DNA of 64,000 nt from Incurvaria masculella (GCA_946894095.1 OX335656.1:139001-203000); one strand, 5' to 3'. Numbered from the stretch's first letter, positions 23,801-38,800 are shown. Notes: generated by a model not told the origin, from the sequence alone. Made by a program: numbers and translations.

Positions 23801-26800
23801 CCCGTCTCCACCTCCGTACCCGCGTCTGCAACCAACCACACACCATCAGCCGCCGCGCGCGAGCCACCGGCACTCCGCCACGCCGTTCCGGTGCAGCGCC
23901 ACGAGCGCGCTCAGCGCCAGCGTCGACACGAGCCCCGCCGCCAGCACCGCGCCCGTCTCCACCTCCGTACCCGCGTCTGCAACCAACCACACACCATCAG
24001 CCGCCGCGCGCGAGCCACCGGCACTCCGCCACGCCGTTCCGGTGCAGCGCCACGAGCGCGCTCAGCGCCAGCGTCGACACGAGCCCCGCCGCCAGCACCG
24101 CGCCCGTCTCCACCTCCGTACCCGCGTCTGCAACCAACCACACACCATCAGCCGCCGCGCGCGAGCCACCGGCACTCCGCCACGCCGTTCCGGTGCAGCG
24201 CCACGAGCGCGCTCAGCGCCAGCGTCGACACGAGCCCCGCCGCCAGCACCGCGCCCGTCTCCACCTCCGTACCCGCGTCTGCAACCAACCACACACCATC
24301 AGCCGCCGCGCGCGAGCCACCGGCACTCCGCCACGCCGTTCCGGTGCAGCGCCACGAGCGCGCTCAGCGCCAGCGTCGACACGAGCCCCGCCGCCAGCAC
24401 CGCGCCCGTCTCCACCTCCGTACCCGCGTCTGCAACCAACCACACACCATCAGCCGCCGCGCGCGAGCCACCGGCACTCCGCCACGCCGTTCCGGTGCAG
24501 CGCCACGAGCGCGCTCAGCGCCAACCCCGCCCCGCCGCCAGCACCGCGCCCGTCTTATTTTTTAATTTATTTTACTTTATTTGCAAAGAAAAGAGTTAAT
24601 ATACGTACATATAAAATAATCATAACAAAAACAACATAAACCAATAAATCTTCGACATAAAATTAAACACAGTAAAAGTAAACTTAAACCATTTCTAACG
24701 CTAATCCTAGCTACTACAACTACCGGTTTTGTTACCTTTTCAAACTAAAAATATTTATCAGAAAACAGAAAACAGTAAGTAACAAATTTACCTACGTTAT
24801 TTAAATTGATTGATTAATTGCAAACATTTCTTAAATTTCCCTAAATTAACATTAAATATATCGATATTTGTACATTATTTATTGAAGGAAGTACAACTTC
24901 TACGAACGAATGTGTTTTTAAAATAATTAGTATGGCATTTTATTTTATGAACATAAAATGTGTCGCCGGAACGGGTTAATCTAGTAGGGCATCTGAAATT
25001 AATATTAGAGAGTAAGTACGGGGTTTCAATTTTTGTATGTATTATTTTGAAAAGCATGATTAGATCCCTATTTTCGCTGCGATGTTGTAAGGATTCTAAA
25101 ATTTCATCTACTTGATTAAAACTATTTGGGGCTATATATGATACATATTTCAAGAATTTGTTTTGAATCTTTTCAAGGTTTTTGATATAGGCATCATATT
25201 GAGGGTTCCAAACAGTTGATGCGTATTCAAGATGACTTCTTACATACGCAACATACAGAGTTTTGAACGTATTTATAGATTTAAAGGAGCTGCTAGTGCG
25301 CAGTAGGAAACCTAGCATTTTATAAGCTTTCGCACTAATATGCTCAATATGGGATTTAAATAGAAGTTTACTATCGAGAATAACTCCAAGATCTTTAACC
25401 TCGTCAACTCTTTTAATTGTTTTATTCCCGATTGAATAAGTAAAGAACTTTTTAGCAAATTTCCGAGAGAAGGATATGATTGAACATTTATCGATGTTTA
25501 AATGGAGTAGGTTAAGATTGCAATATTCATGTAGGTTGTCTAGGTCCTCCTGTAAGTCTTGGCAATCTTGAATAGTTTTTATAATTTTTATTATCTTTTT
25601 GTCGTCAGCATACAAAAGAAGATTTGATTTACGTATAGCTAAAACGACATCGTTTATGAATATGTTAAACATAAGTGGCCCAAGGTGAGAACCCTGGGGA
25701 ACACCAGATGTGACTGGGACAAACATGGAGCAGTAACCTTTAAGAGTCACTGCTTGGGAGCGATTTGCCAGATAAGATGACAGCCAACGCAGTAGATCGC
25801 CGTGTATACCCATGGATTCTATTTTCAAAATAAGCAAGTTATGTGGAATTTTATCAAAGGCTTTGGAATAATCGGTATACACGACGTCCACCTGGCTTCC
25901 ATCGTCCATCGCCCCAAGGACCAGGTCAACAAACTCACATTAGTTTATCTCGGTCGATTTTTTCGAGATAAAACCGTGTTGGTTCGGAATAATAAGTGGC
26001 CTAATTAAAGGAAAAATTAAGTCAAAAACTATCTTTTCAAATAACTTACCAATTACATTTAATTTAGAGATTGGGCGATGGTTTTCTATATTGTGTTTGT
26101 CTCCTTTTTTGTAGACAGGCACGATAAAAGAGCGTTTCCATTCTAAAGGAAAATAGCCCTTGCCAAGGGACAAACGAAACAAGTAAGACAAAGGAGAGGC
26201 CAGTACATCTGCGCAGTTTCTTACAAATATTGGGTGGATTCCATCAGGTCCGCTTCCCTTTTTGGGATCAAGCGATTTTATGTATTTGTGTACTAAGGTA
26301 GTGTCCAGGTTTATCGAACTGATGTTAACTGTAGAAGAGTTTTCAATAACAATGGGCGGATTTAATGGCGAGATATTCGTAGAGCATGGTTCAAATGTTG
26401 ATTGAAAAAAGGTAATAAACAAATTTGATATATCTTGGCCACCCTGTGCAACGGAGTCACAGAGGATCATATTGTCAGGTATGTCTGATGATCTTTGTTT
26501 GGACTTGATAAATGTCCAGAAATATTTAGGATCATTTTTTATATGTCCCTCAGCTCTTTTTATATAATTATCGTAACATATTTTTTCGACTCTCTTTTGG
26601 CGTTCTCTCAAGAAAGAAAATGTATTGTAATCTTCATTACGTTTGTAAATTTTGTATTTCTTATGATATTTAAGTTTCTCTTTAATAATTTTGATTAAGG
26701 CACGGCTATACCAAACAGGGTGTCGAGGATTGGAATGTATAGTTCTGGTTGGTACGTGGGCATCTATTATCGAGTTGATTTTGGCATAAAATCGTTTTGT

Positions 26801-29800
26801 CGCCAAATCAACGTCGTCGACGCTGAGTGTAGTTAGCCAGTCGACGTCGGATATGGCGCGGCGTATCTCGGCGTAGTCAGCGGTGTGAAAGGAGCGCGCG
26901 GTGCGGACGCGGGGCGGGGCGAGGGCGGGTTCACTCGTCACCTGCACCTCCACCTCGAGGGACTTGTGGTGCACATCCTCCGGCACGAGCGGCCGCACGC
27001 ACCACCTCACCGCGCACACGCAGTTCGACATTACTAGATCTAAGATGCGCTCATTAGCATTCCGATGAACATTAAATTGCTTGAATCCCGAGAAGTTGAG
27101 GAACTCTGCAAGTGTTAATACAAGAGGATCGTCGGGAATGATACTTTGCACTAAGGCACCGTCATTATCTGTCGATGGGTCCCAGGTAGCCCGGCTCACA
27201 TTAAAATCACCTAACAATAAGAATTGGTCGCGTGGAAAATCGGTACACATTTTTGATAAGAAATCAAAATAATTGGAAAGTGAATCCTCCATATCCGCGT
27301 CTGCAACCACCCACCGACCGTAAGTTTTCAAATATTGATATGCAACCCTACGACGAGGCCACATATAAAGAAGTGCAGTGGTCTTCGATCAAAGCGAGCA
27401 AGTGTCATGGTCTCTCGAGTTCCTAACAAAGTGCTGCAATAATGGAGTCATTCCAAAGTAAAACATCGCAAGCAAGACATCGCGACATCGGAGCATATTC
27501 TGCACAAACAGCTCATATGGGACAAGTGAAAGGAGCTAGCAATTTGAGGATGAGGAGAACTAAATCTCAAATTAGCGGCAAACATTTACGATGAGAACTA
27601 GCTGACAATCGATCAGATCTCTGAAAAAGCAAAAACACAAGAAAACAATTTAGGTAGTTTGTTTTAGCAAAAATAATTAAATAAAAAAATACTATGCGTA
27701 CTGAGCTCCTCTACAGGTACCACCGATCCGTGTAGGATATCCGCCGGTCTACCTCGAGTGGAATACTACTTCTACCAAGGCAGCAGAGGAATATGTCGGC
27801 GAACTGCTCGGCCGTGACGCCTATGCGTCACCCTATTTTATATAATTCCTCTTGCAAATAATAACCCAACTCACCTCATAACATTTCCCAAACTAAATTC
27901 ATGTCTAGCACCTAACAGTAATGCAGACCTCTACTAAGATCAGGGTCAGCATTTTTGTGCATATTAGGAGTCATGCCTCACGTTATGTACAGCCTCTCCT
28001 CGCGGATTAAAATATCATTCGGGTGGAGCCGGAAAGTCGGGAAGAGCTCAGCCTCGGCGCTCCGACCGGACTGTTCGGCCTCCGCCAACCCGCTACTAGC
28101 TACGGCTGCGCCTGCAAGACCAGAACCCGAGACTGTCTTGCTCGGCGTGCCCCTACGGACCCCTGCGCTGCGCGTGAAGACTTCACTTTCTCGGCAAAGA
28201 CAGGTTTTAGATATTACCACAATCTCTACTGATAGCGCGGCCGAACTGAGACCAGTCAAGGGGAAAGGAAAGCCACGCCTGATCTCCTCGTACTCACACC
28301 CTATTCAATATCTGTCCGAATAAATTGGAAACTTACCTACCTCGATACAGATTTCTGCATCCGCCCTGCACCCAACGTGATCACAGTGGAATAAGGTCTC
28401 ATAGAATTGAATTGAATTTTGCCATAACTTTTTTCCATGTGTAAAATGAAATTAATTTTACACATGACAAAAAGTTATGGCACATAACAAGAATTGTAAG
28501 AATGGCTTAATCACGCCGTGTCGATAAAGATTCTTGACGTTTCGGACGAACCATTTGGTCCATCATTGAAACACAGTGAGTAAGCGGTTCTTCCAAACCA
28601 TAAAATAAGTGTTAATCATGGTAATCTCCAATAATATATGTGTGATATTTACTGTGCCATATCTCTAGAACCTCTAGAGATAGATCCCACCTAGACCCAT
28701 CGTGTTGGTACCCAAAGTAAATCTGAAAAGTGCGTAAAAACTTTGTTTTTGTCGTACCCTTGACAACTTAAGCACTTCTTTGTTTTTTATTGGCAAGTAT
28801 AATACTCGGTAAATGATACTCGGACAGTTCTTGTAATTAATTAAACATTAAACAATATTGGAGAAGGGAAAAAAAAGATGTGTTCTGAACCATGAAATGA
28901 TGTACATTCTAAATGTAAATACGACACTTCAATCTTGGTAAAAAAATAATCATAAAAATGAGATAATGACCGGCGGCGGTGAGTGCGGAGGCGAGGGCGG
29001 CGGCGGCGGCGGCGGCGGCCGCGGCGGCGGCGGTCGCGCGCGGGACGAAGGCGCCGCGGAGGAGCGACGGCAGGCGCGCCGCCGGCAGCCCCTCCAGCAC
29101 CAGGTAGTTGAGGAACACGGCCATCAGCGCCAGCAGGCAGCCGCGCAGCATGGACAGCGAGTCGAACTCCACCCACACGCGCCGGCACTTCTCGCGCACG
29201 CCCTCCGTCCACGACCTGACCACCACCCCCCACCATTATTATGCACCATCTAGCCACACGAAACGCCATTCGACAGACTCTACTACAGCCATCTGTGTCT
29301 AGCTGGCGACAAAACCCAGTATTCGTGATCGAGCACCACACTCTACACTGCGAGTGAAACCTTTTGCAGAGCATGTTTAGTTTGCTATGAGGAATGTTCC
29401 GAATAAGTTTTTTTTGGTCTTTTTGCTTCAATATTACGTAACTAAATATACTTCTTTGTAATAATCGCTTTTTCTTACCTAATGTGATATGCGTTTAGAA
29501 TAGCAAGTAAATCAAAGAAAGAACCCTGTAAAAAGAACTACGTTATGAATATCTTACAAAGCGCGACGAAAACATACCATTCGTGGGTATTTCGATGACA
29601 TATCGTATTTGGGTATTCACATATATCAGATTCATTAAGAAAAAACCTCGTATTTGCTTAGTACGAAAAAGTTAATTTACTTAAGTCAAACTAGGACCGG
29701 GTCTAGCGTCTGATTTTATTTATAAGACATCCTAAATATACATAAGACAGTAAGTAATTTTTTTTATGTGTTCGAAAATACTTCAAATAATTTATCCATA

Positions 29801-32800
29801 GAGTGATATCAGAGCAAATTTGGTATCCGCACCGGGTGCTAGTGACCTATGCTACGCCACTGCACATGATTATGAAAATGCATTTCTTTCCCACAATTAC
29901 ATTAAAATCTCGCAGAAGATCTACTTAAATAAGTGCTGAGAGTGTGACAAATGTTATTTGCAAAAAATAAGCGATTTAAAAAAAATATTTCAAAGCGCTT
30001 AATTCGATCTATATGGGCACCACAATGTGCAATATTATTTCACTTTGACGACCCTAAGACATTAGAGTATGCCGGCAGGAGGCAGGTCATGCGACACTAG
30101 CGCCACGACCTGCTTCACGACACTATCATTTTCAGTATACTGTTCCGGAACGCACTGTATCTTGAGGTTGCAATGTCTGGATTGCTGCTCCAGGTTTGCT
30201 TAACTAGCACCCATGCAACACACTTGTGCTTCTAGGGAAATATTTGCGGCGGCGAGAGTTTCTACCACTGAATTTATATTATCTTTAATTATTTTTTAAA
30301 CCTTCAAAGTCCATGGAATCGGCTAGTCAAAAAGTTACTCAAAAAGGAGACCTAGCATCTTCCGTGAAGCGCAGGAATTGCTGCTCACTGGTGATGTTTG
30401 GTGCGCGCGAGCGCAGGTCCCGGTGCGATTGCGCCACGTCTCGCAGCCAGCTCGGGTCGAGCTGCGGCGACTCGGCCGCGTAGCGCTCCACGTAGCGTGC
30501 CACCTGCACACATCCACGCACACGCACGCGGGTCAGCCCCTCCGTTCCGCCTGCCCTGTGGTTTCGCAGCCCAAGTTTCTTCGCAGACTACCCCACACGA
30601 CAATCTTCGACAACGGGGGAACACAGTTCCCTGTTGACCGCCGCCGGCACGGGTGCTCGCCTGATGATGGACCAAACGTTTGGTCCGAAACGTCGTGCAA
30701 CATCATCGAAACACCGTGAGTAAGCCAGGTTTGTGGGAAACGCACAAACCCTCAACCGACGTCATAAAGTCATCTCGACTGTTATTTTGTTTTTTTTTTA
30801 TTGTTTATTCATCATCCATAGACAGTACACTGCACTCGGATTTGTCATATTTTAGCAATGTCCAGTTCAGCAAAACAAAACATAGCGAAGAAGAGCTGGA
30901 AAGAAACTGCGCTGTTTTTTTATTCAACCTCCACTTAGTCTAAGTTTACAAAAGTGTAGTTATTTTAACAAAGATATAGGTATAACACTAAATTCACATG
31001 AATACACAAAATTTACAATCCATGCCGTATGCAACAGTTCATGACTTGTTTGCATTCGGCATATTAATACACCGATACACATCTCTTATACTTATATAAA
31101 AGGGAACGTCTGTCCACATGCAAGAGGTAATTTCCGTAACCGCAAAACAGATCAAGATGCGATTTAAACCAATTTAAAAAGAACATAGCTGGGACCGCTT
31201 TCGAGTACATACCATTACGCTAAATATCCAAAGGGCTGAGCAATATCAATGAAATTACTCTCAAACAAAATTAATACCATGCCTAGGCATATGGTGGAGT
31301 TACTTGCGACGTCATTCAACGATTCACTATTTTCGCACTAATGTTCAGAAAGCGGATGGCGCAGGGCGGAATACCGACTCTTCTATTCGTATTTTGTTCG
31401 GGAGGATATAGGTTCGAATCCTGATAGCCTCAATTTTTTTTTAGTTTTTTACGTAATAGTTTAATGGCAAAATTATAATTCATGGTAGTCAGTGCGAGAA
31501 ATTGTGTTCCCGAGTACGGCTGAGTTAATTTTAAACTGAGTTAACTTTTGTTCACCTTTCGTAGGGTTAATTCCACCTGGGATGATACATACCATCGCAT
31601 TGAAGGAATGCATAATCGGGGCGTGAATATTGTCGTGTTTTAGATCCATTTGAATGTGGAAGTGTCATTGCGGGAAAATCCTGGTGAACCTGGTACTCTT
31701 CGACAGCCTCTTCTAGTGATGACAATCGTTAGCCACGTATTGGTTAAAACATTTTGGGAACAGAATAATGTCACAAGGTGCCAGGTCGGGACTGTATGCA
31801 GGATGACTCATAAGTTCTACGTTTTTAACCTATGAAAATTTGTATGTCTGCATGGCCGTCTGAGAACTGGCATTGTTGTGATGCAAGATGATGTTGCGTT
31901 TACTGTTATTTTTACGGAGTGCGTCATTTACTACCATCAAACAGATGGTGTTATACAAATCACTATTCACAGTCTCCAAAGCAACAGTCTGCATGCCTGT
32001 CTTTTTCATTTTACGGCGCACATCATTTATATTTTTGTTGCATAAAGCTGACCATCACTAAATTAGTCACAAGATTGACGCGATAGTCGCCTTTCATAGT
32101 GTTTCATCGCCAAAAGCAGTTTGAAGCCGAGCAAGGCTTTGTAAACTGTCAAATTACACTTAAATTCGTATAAAATCATGCTACGAAAATTTTCATAAGT
32201 TAATACCATGGTGATATAGACACGCATTTTTTTAAATGACGCCACAATGCAAAAACAAGTGACAGTAAGACAAAACAAACAAGACAAACAGCCTAAGAAC
32301 CGATTGAACGAAGAGAGGGATAAGTAAACAACGTTCAAACACGTCACTTTTAGTGAACCGCATATAGTTCCTTCCATACTCTCTATGCAAAGTGACGTGT
32401 TTAAGTTGACGATGATTTAGATTTTTGCCCTTTCGTGCACTCGGCTATAATACCAAAACATTTAATTAATTTTTCAATATTTTTTAGCTAAGTGGGCAGT
32501 TTCGAAAACTTATAGTGTGCCCTATGTATTATAAATGGAAAATGTTATAATATTTCTTATTTAATTAAGCTATATCGGCTCCATCCGTTATGATTAAAGA
32601 GTAACAGATAAATTACATCGCTATTGACCAGCCTTTTCGACTAGCCATTTGGGCTACTTTTTATCTAGGAAATAATTCAGCTCGACATCAGTCTAAAACG
32701 ACATGGACCCGAGCGGAGCCGAGTACCGCAGCTAGTTACATACATACGTACAACATCATGCCTGTTTGCCAGATGGGTAGGCAGAGACAATAGAACACCA

Positions 32801-35800
32801 CGGTTTGTCCTCGAGCATATTGCATCAAGCTCACTGAACTAGATTTTTATTTTATTTATTTTATTTGCGAAACAAACAGTCTTATCCTAAACAATAGTAA
32901 ACACACATAATAAAAAACTTAGACCAATAAAGTTTCGACATAAAGTAGATGCATTACAGAATATAACTTATGAAACTAGCGAAGTTTGCACATAATAATA
33001 ATAGAAATCAGTCAGTCAACGCATTCGTGCGAGCGCGACAACGATATAATTATGAGTAAGCGAAAAAGAAAGACGAGGTCGCCGGGGATCATCAGTCGCC
33101 GTCGGTGCACTTGTCCGAACATAGCATGGCGCCGCCTTCGCCGCCAGTTGTCGTACAGATGCCATCGTCATTGTTATTTATTTGTATCATCTACCGTACT
33201 TATTTTGAAACCGTATATTGTCACGTAGCAGCCTGGAGGGATCCAGGTCAGCTCAGTTCCCTACCTAATGGCCTTCCCACCTCCAAACCACCTTTGTTGC
33301 TCCATGGGCCGACCGCTAACTCCATTGTCTAAAGATTAACCTCCTGCCCTCAAGAAAAAATCCAACCAAAATGCCGTCCTCTTTATGGATCAGTCACCGA
33401 GTCAAGAGCTCCGACCCATCCAGATCGCGGTATTTTCCGGTTAGTACTGGCCCAGGCTGTCGCCCGCCTCGATTTTATTCTTTAATAAGTGTTCTTTTCC
33501 CTATTTTTAACCGACTTCAAAAAAGGAGGAGGTTATCAATTAGTCGGAATCTTTTTTTTTTTTTTTTTTTTTTTATGTATGTTCACCGATTACTCGAAGA
33601 CCCGTGGACCGATTTGGAAAATTCTTTTTTTGTTCGAAAGGGTATACTTTCTAGTTGGTCCCATTTTTTTTTATCAAAATCGGTTCAGTAGTTTGGTACT
33701 TAACTATAACAAACATCGAATTTCTTAACCCCGCGAACCCAGAAAAGTGATTTTTTAGTTACAGTAGCTTTCTTTTCGGGTGAGATTGCTCAGTATGAGA
33801 GGTTTTTTTTTACTTCAACTGTTGGGGGTATTCAAGGGGGGTAAAAGAGGGCAAATTGTACACATTTCTATCTCTAGAGCCGCTGAACCCAGAAATGTCA
33901 GAGTATGTTTTGTTTTAGATGGGAATGCTTAAGAAGAAAATATTTTTGGAAATTATACTCTTAGGGAGGTAAAACAGGTCAAAATGAACACATTTAGGCG
34001 AAAACCACTCATGTTGAGATCTCTGAAACCAATTATCCTCGAAACTTAAAATTTTCAGTGACTTCTTGTTAAGACGAAAAGGCTCGCTCACAACGGATTT
34101 TGCAAAATTCAACTGTTAAGGGGGGATAAACGAGGCCGATATGTACACATTTTCATGCAACTTAAACTTACGCAAGAAACAGACTATCCGGAACGATGGA
34201 AGGATGAGAAATTCAGAAGCTCAGCGGTTCCGGTCATTCGTTGTTTTGTCTTTTTAGGGTTCCGTTCCCAAAGGGCACCAACTTCCGCTGTCCGTCCGTC
34301 CGTCCGTCTGTCACAGCACTCTATCTCACCGTGATCTCATCGTATCAATTATCGTACGTATCAACCGTGAACTCATGAATCCAGATAGTTACCGGTCTAC
34401 CTTTCGTCAGAAATGAGATTTCTCAATGGTTGTATTTCTGTTAATGCTCGTTCATTGTATTGTATTGTATTGTATATGTATGTATATCTTCTTTCCACTT
34501 TGTATGTGAAGTTGAGCAGGAGGGCTCGCCCACCTTGACTTAAAAGTTACGCCACCACTAAAAAGCAAAAAATAAAATATTTTTAAATAATAAAAGGACC
34601 GCCTTCAAAAAAACCGGAACTAAAAAGCAAAAAATAATTGGTTACTTTTAATTAATGTACGAAAAGCTACTTTAATTCTAACTAATTATGTACAATTTCT
34701 TAATTTTTAATCATCTTTTGAAGTCGGTGCCTTGGGTAGACGTTCTTTAAGGGCTGCAAGTAGTTAGATTAATATCACCTATGGCTAAGAAAGAAATATA
34801 AGTAGGTAGCTACTTACATTTACCTCCTTGAACATAACACAATAACAAAAATTACATAAACAAACTGGTCGGAAAAACGTATGTAAGTAGGTATTTAGGC
34901 AAGTACTTTGTAATTTAAATATGCCTTATACTTAAACTAAATACCTAATACAATAAAAACAAAATATTTACAAGAAAACTCTACGAACAAACTAATATAA
35001 AAACAACGACCACTTATATAATTAATATTTAGGTAGGTGTAGCTTGTACTTTTTATTCTACCTTAATACCGACATATCACAAAACAAAAAAACAAAAAAA
35101 ACATAAAAAAGAACAGAAAACAATAGGTAGCGACTTTGAGGTGTCTGCTCTCAACTTCGTGTCAAAACGAGTGTGCGGTTAGTACATATCTCACCAATTT
35201 CGGCAGAAATCGTCTCGTTCAGACAACGATGTCGCAGGGAAGTACCAATCAACACAGAGCAGCGAATTAATGTCCTCCTTCACCAGTCCAGCCTTTATAA
35301 ACCCGAAAGTACTAATAATAATCGCTGAAACCCAATTTCAGTACGCTGCGCTGTATCGATATCAGCTTGCACGTAAACCAACGCTAAGGGCATCTCCAGT
35401 TAGACAAATGCTCTGTGGACCAATCATTGCTGACTCAGGTTGTTTACGCTCTCGTAGACTTCGGGTGTGTTCGGCTGAAATCGTGTCTGTTCGGTCAGCA
35501 GCGTGCGAAGCGAACTCTACCCAAGGCACCGACTTCAAAAGATGATTAAAAATTAAGAAATTGTACATAATTAGTTAGAATTAAAATAGCTTTTCGTACA
35601 TTAATTAAAAGTAACCAATTATTTTTTGCTTTTTAGTTCCGGTTTTTTTGAAGGCGGTCCTTTTATTATTTAAAAATATTTTATTACCATTTAAATTTTG
35701 ATTCTTTTTTAATTACGGCCTCCTGGCCCTGAACCCTGGCTTTGCTTTCCAGGCTGGTGTACCACACACAGACATTTTTGTTTAATTTAACTTTAATTAC

Positions 35801-38800
35801 TCCGGCTGCCAGCGAAGCCCTATCTTCCCGTTAGTACTCGCATCATTGCGATTTTTGTTTAAAATTATTGGTTAGAAAAGTAGATTCGTATTTTATTATG
35901 TGCTAACGTGGCCATTTTTGTATTACCACTAGCGATCTCCCGGGGGCTTAAGAGCCACCCGAATCATTTGTCGCTGCCGCTGAACCGAGGGTTCCATGCC
36001 CGTCGACGGGTAACGCCGCTGCGCGAGCCGATGCGCGAGCCGCGGCGCTGCAACCCGAGGGCGACCGGTCGAGCGGGGCTGCCGTAGCTGCCCTGGCGCT
36101 CGGACGGCGCACGTGGCTCGCCAGCGCCTCCACCACGTGGCCGCTGCCACGAGGTGCCATGCCAGGCGCCGCCCGGGGCCGCACGAGCCGCCTGCAGCCG
36201 ACCAGCCGCGCGCCGCGCCGCTCAGCCGAGCCAGTACGCCCGCCGCCTCCGCGCTCCGCGTCGACGACGTCGGCCAGATAAGTCCCATGTGAAGAGGGAC
36301 ACCCCGGATTAAGAAGCCATTTGACCATCGCAGGCCCCTCAGACGTATCATTACCTTGTTTGGTTGTTTAAATTTAAACTTTCTTAAAATTTATATTATG
36401 TGAAGATTTGCTCTCGTGTTCTCCTTTGTGTTTTCCCAAGCTCAGTTCGGTAGGCACAGTCCTAGAGACCCTTCTGGTCCCCACGTCGTGGGGAAGGAAG
36501 GGCCTCACCCATCATTCTTAGGGGTTGGAGAGTATGATGATCCGTGGCGGATCTGTCGGCATCGCCGAATAAATTTAACATCTTTTTTTTAAGGTCAAAT
36601 CATGTTTAACTTCAGTCCCTTGTGTAGCTAGACTTAAATTCATTTCCTTTTTCCCTTGTCGGCTTCACCTAAAAGTAGAATCGTGAATTTGAGAGAAAAA
36701 AAAATGGTGACCTTCTCGCATCTAATGCGCACACCATCTCTCCCCGTAAACTCTTTTATTAACCCCCACTAAAATATTTTTTTTTATGTTAAGCGCGGCA
36801 TATGGCGTACGCCAGGACATCTTAAGGTGCCCGACGACGCCCATGGGATTCCGAATTTACAGGGGGGCTGCGAAAACCATGCCGGCCGGCCAGGTGCTTC
36901 TTCACACCATGTTTGAAGGACCCCAGGTTGTACTTTGGGGGAAATACACCGGAAGGGAGTTCATTCCATAGTTTTCTTACCCTATAGATAAAGGATATAG
37001 AAGATCGGTGGGTTCTTATTTTTGGAATGTCGACTGTGAATGTGTGCATTTTCTCCCTGTTCCGCGTTGACCGAAGGTAGAAATATCAATATTTTTATTC
37101 ACTTTTTTTTCCGCCACGTGCCAATATACCTACTGATACTTCTTTTTAAATTGTAAATTAAAAACAAATTGTGATATGTAGAAATTTCTATTCATGAAAT
37201 AATACTGCATCAATGAGTCCATCCAGTTCAGTGTAGCCGTGCTCATAAAGGGAAGGTCATGGCATGGCACCTTATTCTCTCGAGAATGTGGTGTATTGGG
37301 CTAATATGATGACAGTAGTTGCATGGTATTAGCTAGCCATGTCAGGTTTCATAAAAAAAAGCAATGGTTAATGTCCAAGGAAGCGCCAGGTCAAGAAGTT
37401 AAAATAAACATACAACGATGGTTGAACGTAATGTAGATGAACGTAAGCCACGCACACGCGCACTCGCTCTCGCATCTGTACGACAACTGGCGGCGGAGGC
37501 GGCGGACAAGTGCACCGACGGCGACTGGTGATCGCCGGCGACCTCATCTTTCTCTTTCGCTTACTCATAATTATATCGTTGTCGCGCTTGCACAGATGCG
37601 TTGAATGACTGATTTATATTATTATTATTATATAAAAACTTCGCTAGTTTCATAAGTTATATTCTCTACGGCATCTAGCACCAACGCAACGTGGTGTTCT
37701 ATTGTCTCTGCCTACCCATCTGTCAAACAGGCGTGATGTTGTACGTATGTATGTTTTTTTTTACAATATTTTCAAGTTGCAGGATATGCAGTAAAAAGTT
37801 TTGATTCGTTTGAGTTTGGCATGCTTGGTATGCGTCCAGTGACGCATCCAATTAGTTATTGTTGTTTATTGTTTATTGTTTATTCATCATCCACACGCAG
37901 TACACTGCACTCGGATTTGTCATATTTTATCATTAGCCTTATAAGTCTAGATCAGGTTGATAACAAGCTTTCTTTTAAGCTTTCTTTTTGAAGATCCTAC
38001 TCTCAACAAGGACTTTGGCAGGATGTTTGGGTGGTTATCAATATGTTTCTTGTATCTTTTGACAGTTTTGTAGCATTCCTCGTGGATGGTGGGAATTAAT
38101 AAGTCTTTGTGAAGGGTTTCATTTGTCACATACCAGGGGGCATCCACTATGATCCGAAGCATTTTTCGACGTATGTATGTAATTATATATGTATATAGGT
38201 GTATCAATTTGTCGAATACAAATGAAATAACAGTCGAGATAAGTACAAATAGCTAAGTATGCATCTAAACATGTTTGACAGAGATGACTTTTTGATGTCA
38301 TTTTAGGGTTTGTGGAAAACCGCTTACTCACTGTGTGTCGATGATGTTGCATGACGTTTTGGACCAAACGTTTGGTTCATCATCAGGCGAGCACCCGTGC
38401 CGGCGGCAGTCAACAGGGAACTGTCTGTATGATGTGTTCAAACATTGTCAAAACAACAAAGTGATCTGTGTTTTTAGTCTGTCAGAGCGTGTGACAGATC
38501 AATTTGTAATTCGGCTGCTGGGATGTGCTAGCAAATACTCGCAATTCATTATGGTCTTCCGCCAGCAAAGATAGGCTCGTGAGAGCGTAGAGTGCTCGAT
38601 TTAAATGCTACGAAAACGTGAAGTGAAGTGTCGACGATCGTAAGTGCAACGAGAGCGCCTCCAGCCGCTGCCAACAGCGTCAAGAGTCGAAGGGAGCTTT
38701 AGATCGAGCCGGTACCAGGAGAACGTGAGAGAGTTGAGCCTGCTCAACATAGGTAGTTAGGTACCTGCGCGAGGTTGGAGACGAGCGCGAGCAGCGTGCG

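Larger units (their letters stand above)
31082..32735 (+). mobile_element. Helitron-like element with a fossil mariner inside
   Basis: It starts tctcttatacttatataaaa and ends gacccgagcggagccgagta ccgcagCTAG at 32732-32735, the same hairpin/CTAG end as at 14378. About 1.65 kb long. It is longer than its relatives because other repeats (a tRNA-like head near 31352 and a mariner relic) are nested in it. Confidence 0.65.

Noticed and set aside
22074..24639. Plus-strand open frames of 516, 677 and 838 residues rich in Arg/Pro/Ser
   Set aside because: They are the antisense of the 151-bp exon 8 array. The unit has no stop in plus frames and its length (1 mod 3) makes frames rotate through copies. 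The minus strand carries the conserved PIGO exon.
28966..29253. Plus-strand Gly/Arg-rich ORF
   Set aside because: It is the antisense of PIGO exon 7.
31352..31428. Functional tRNA gene
   Set aside because: Box A and B are present but the acceptor stem does not pair.
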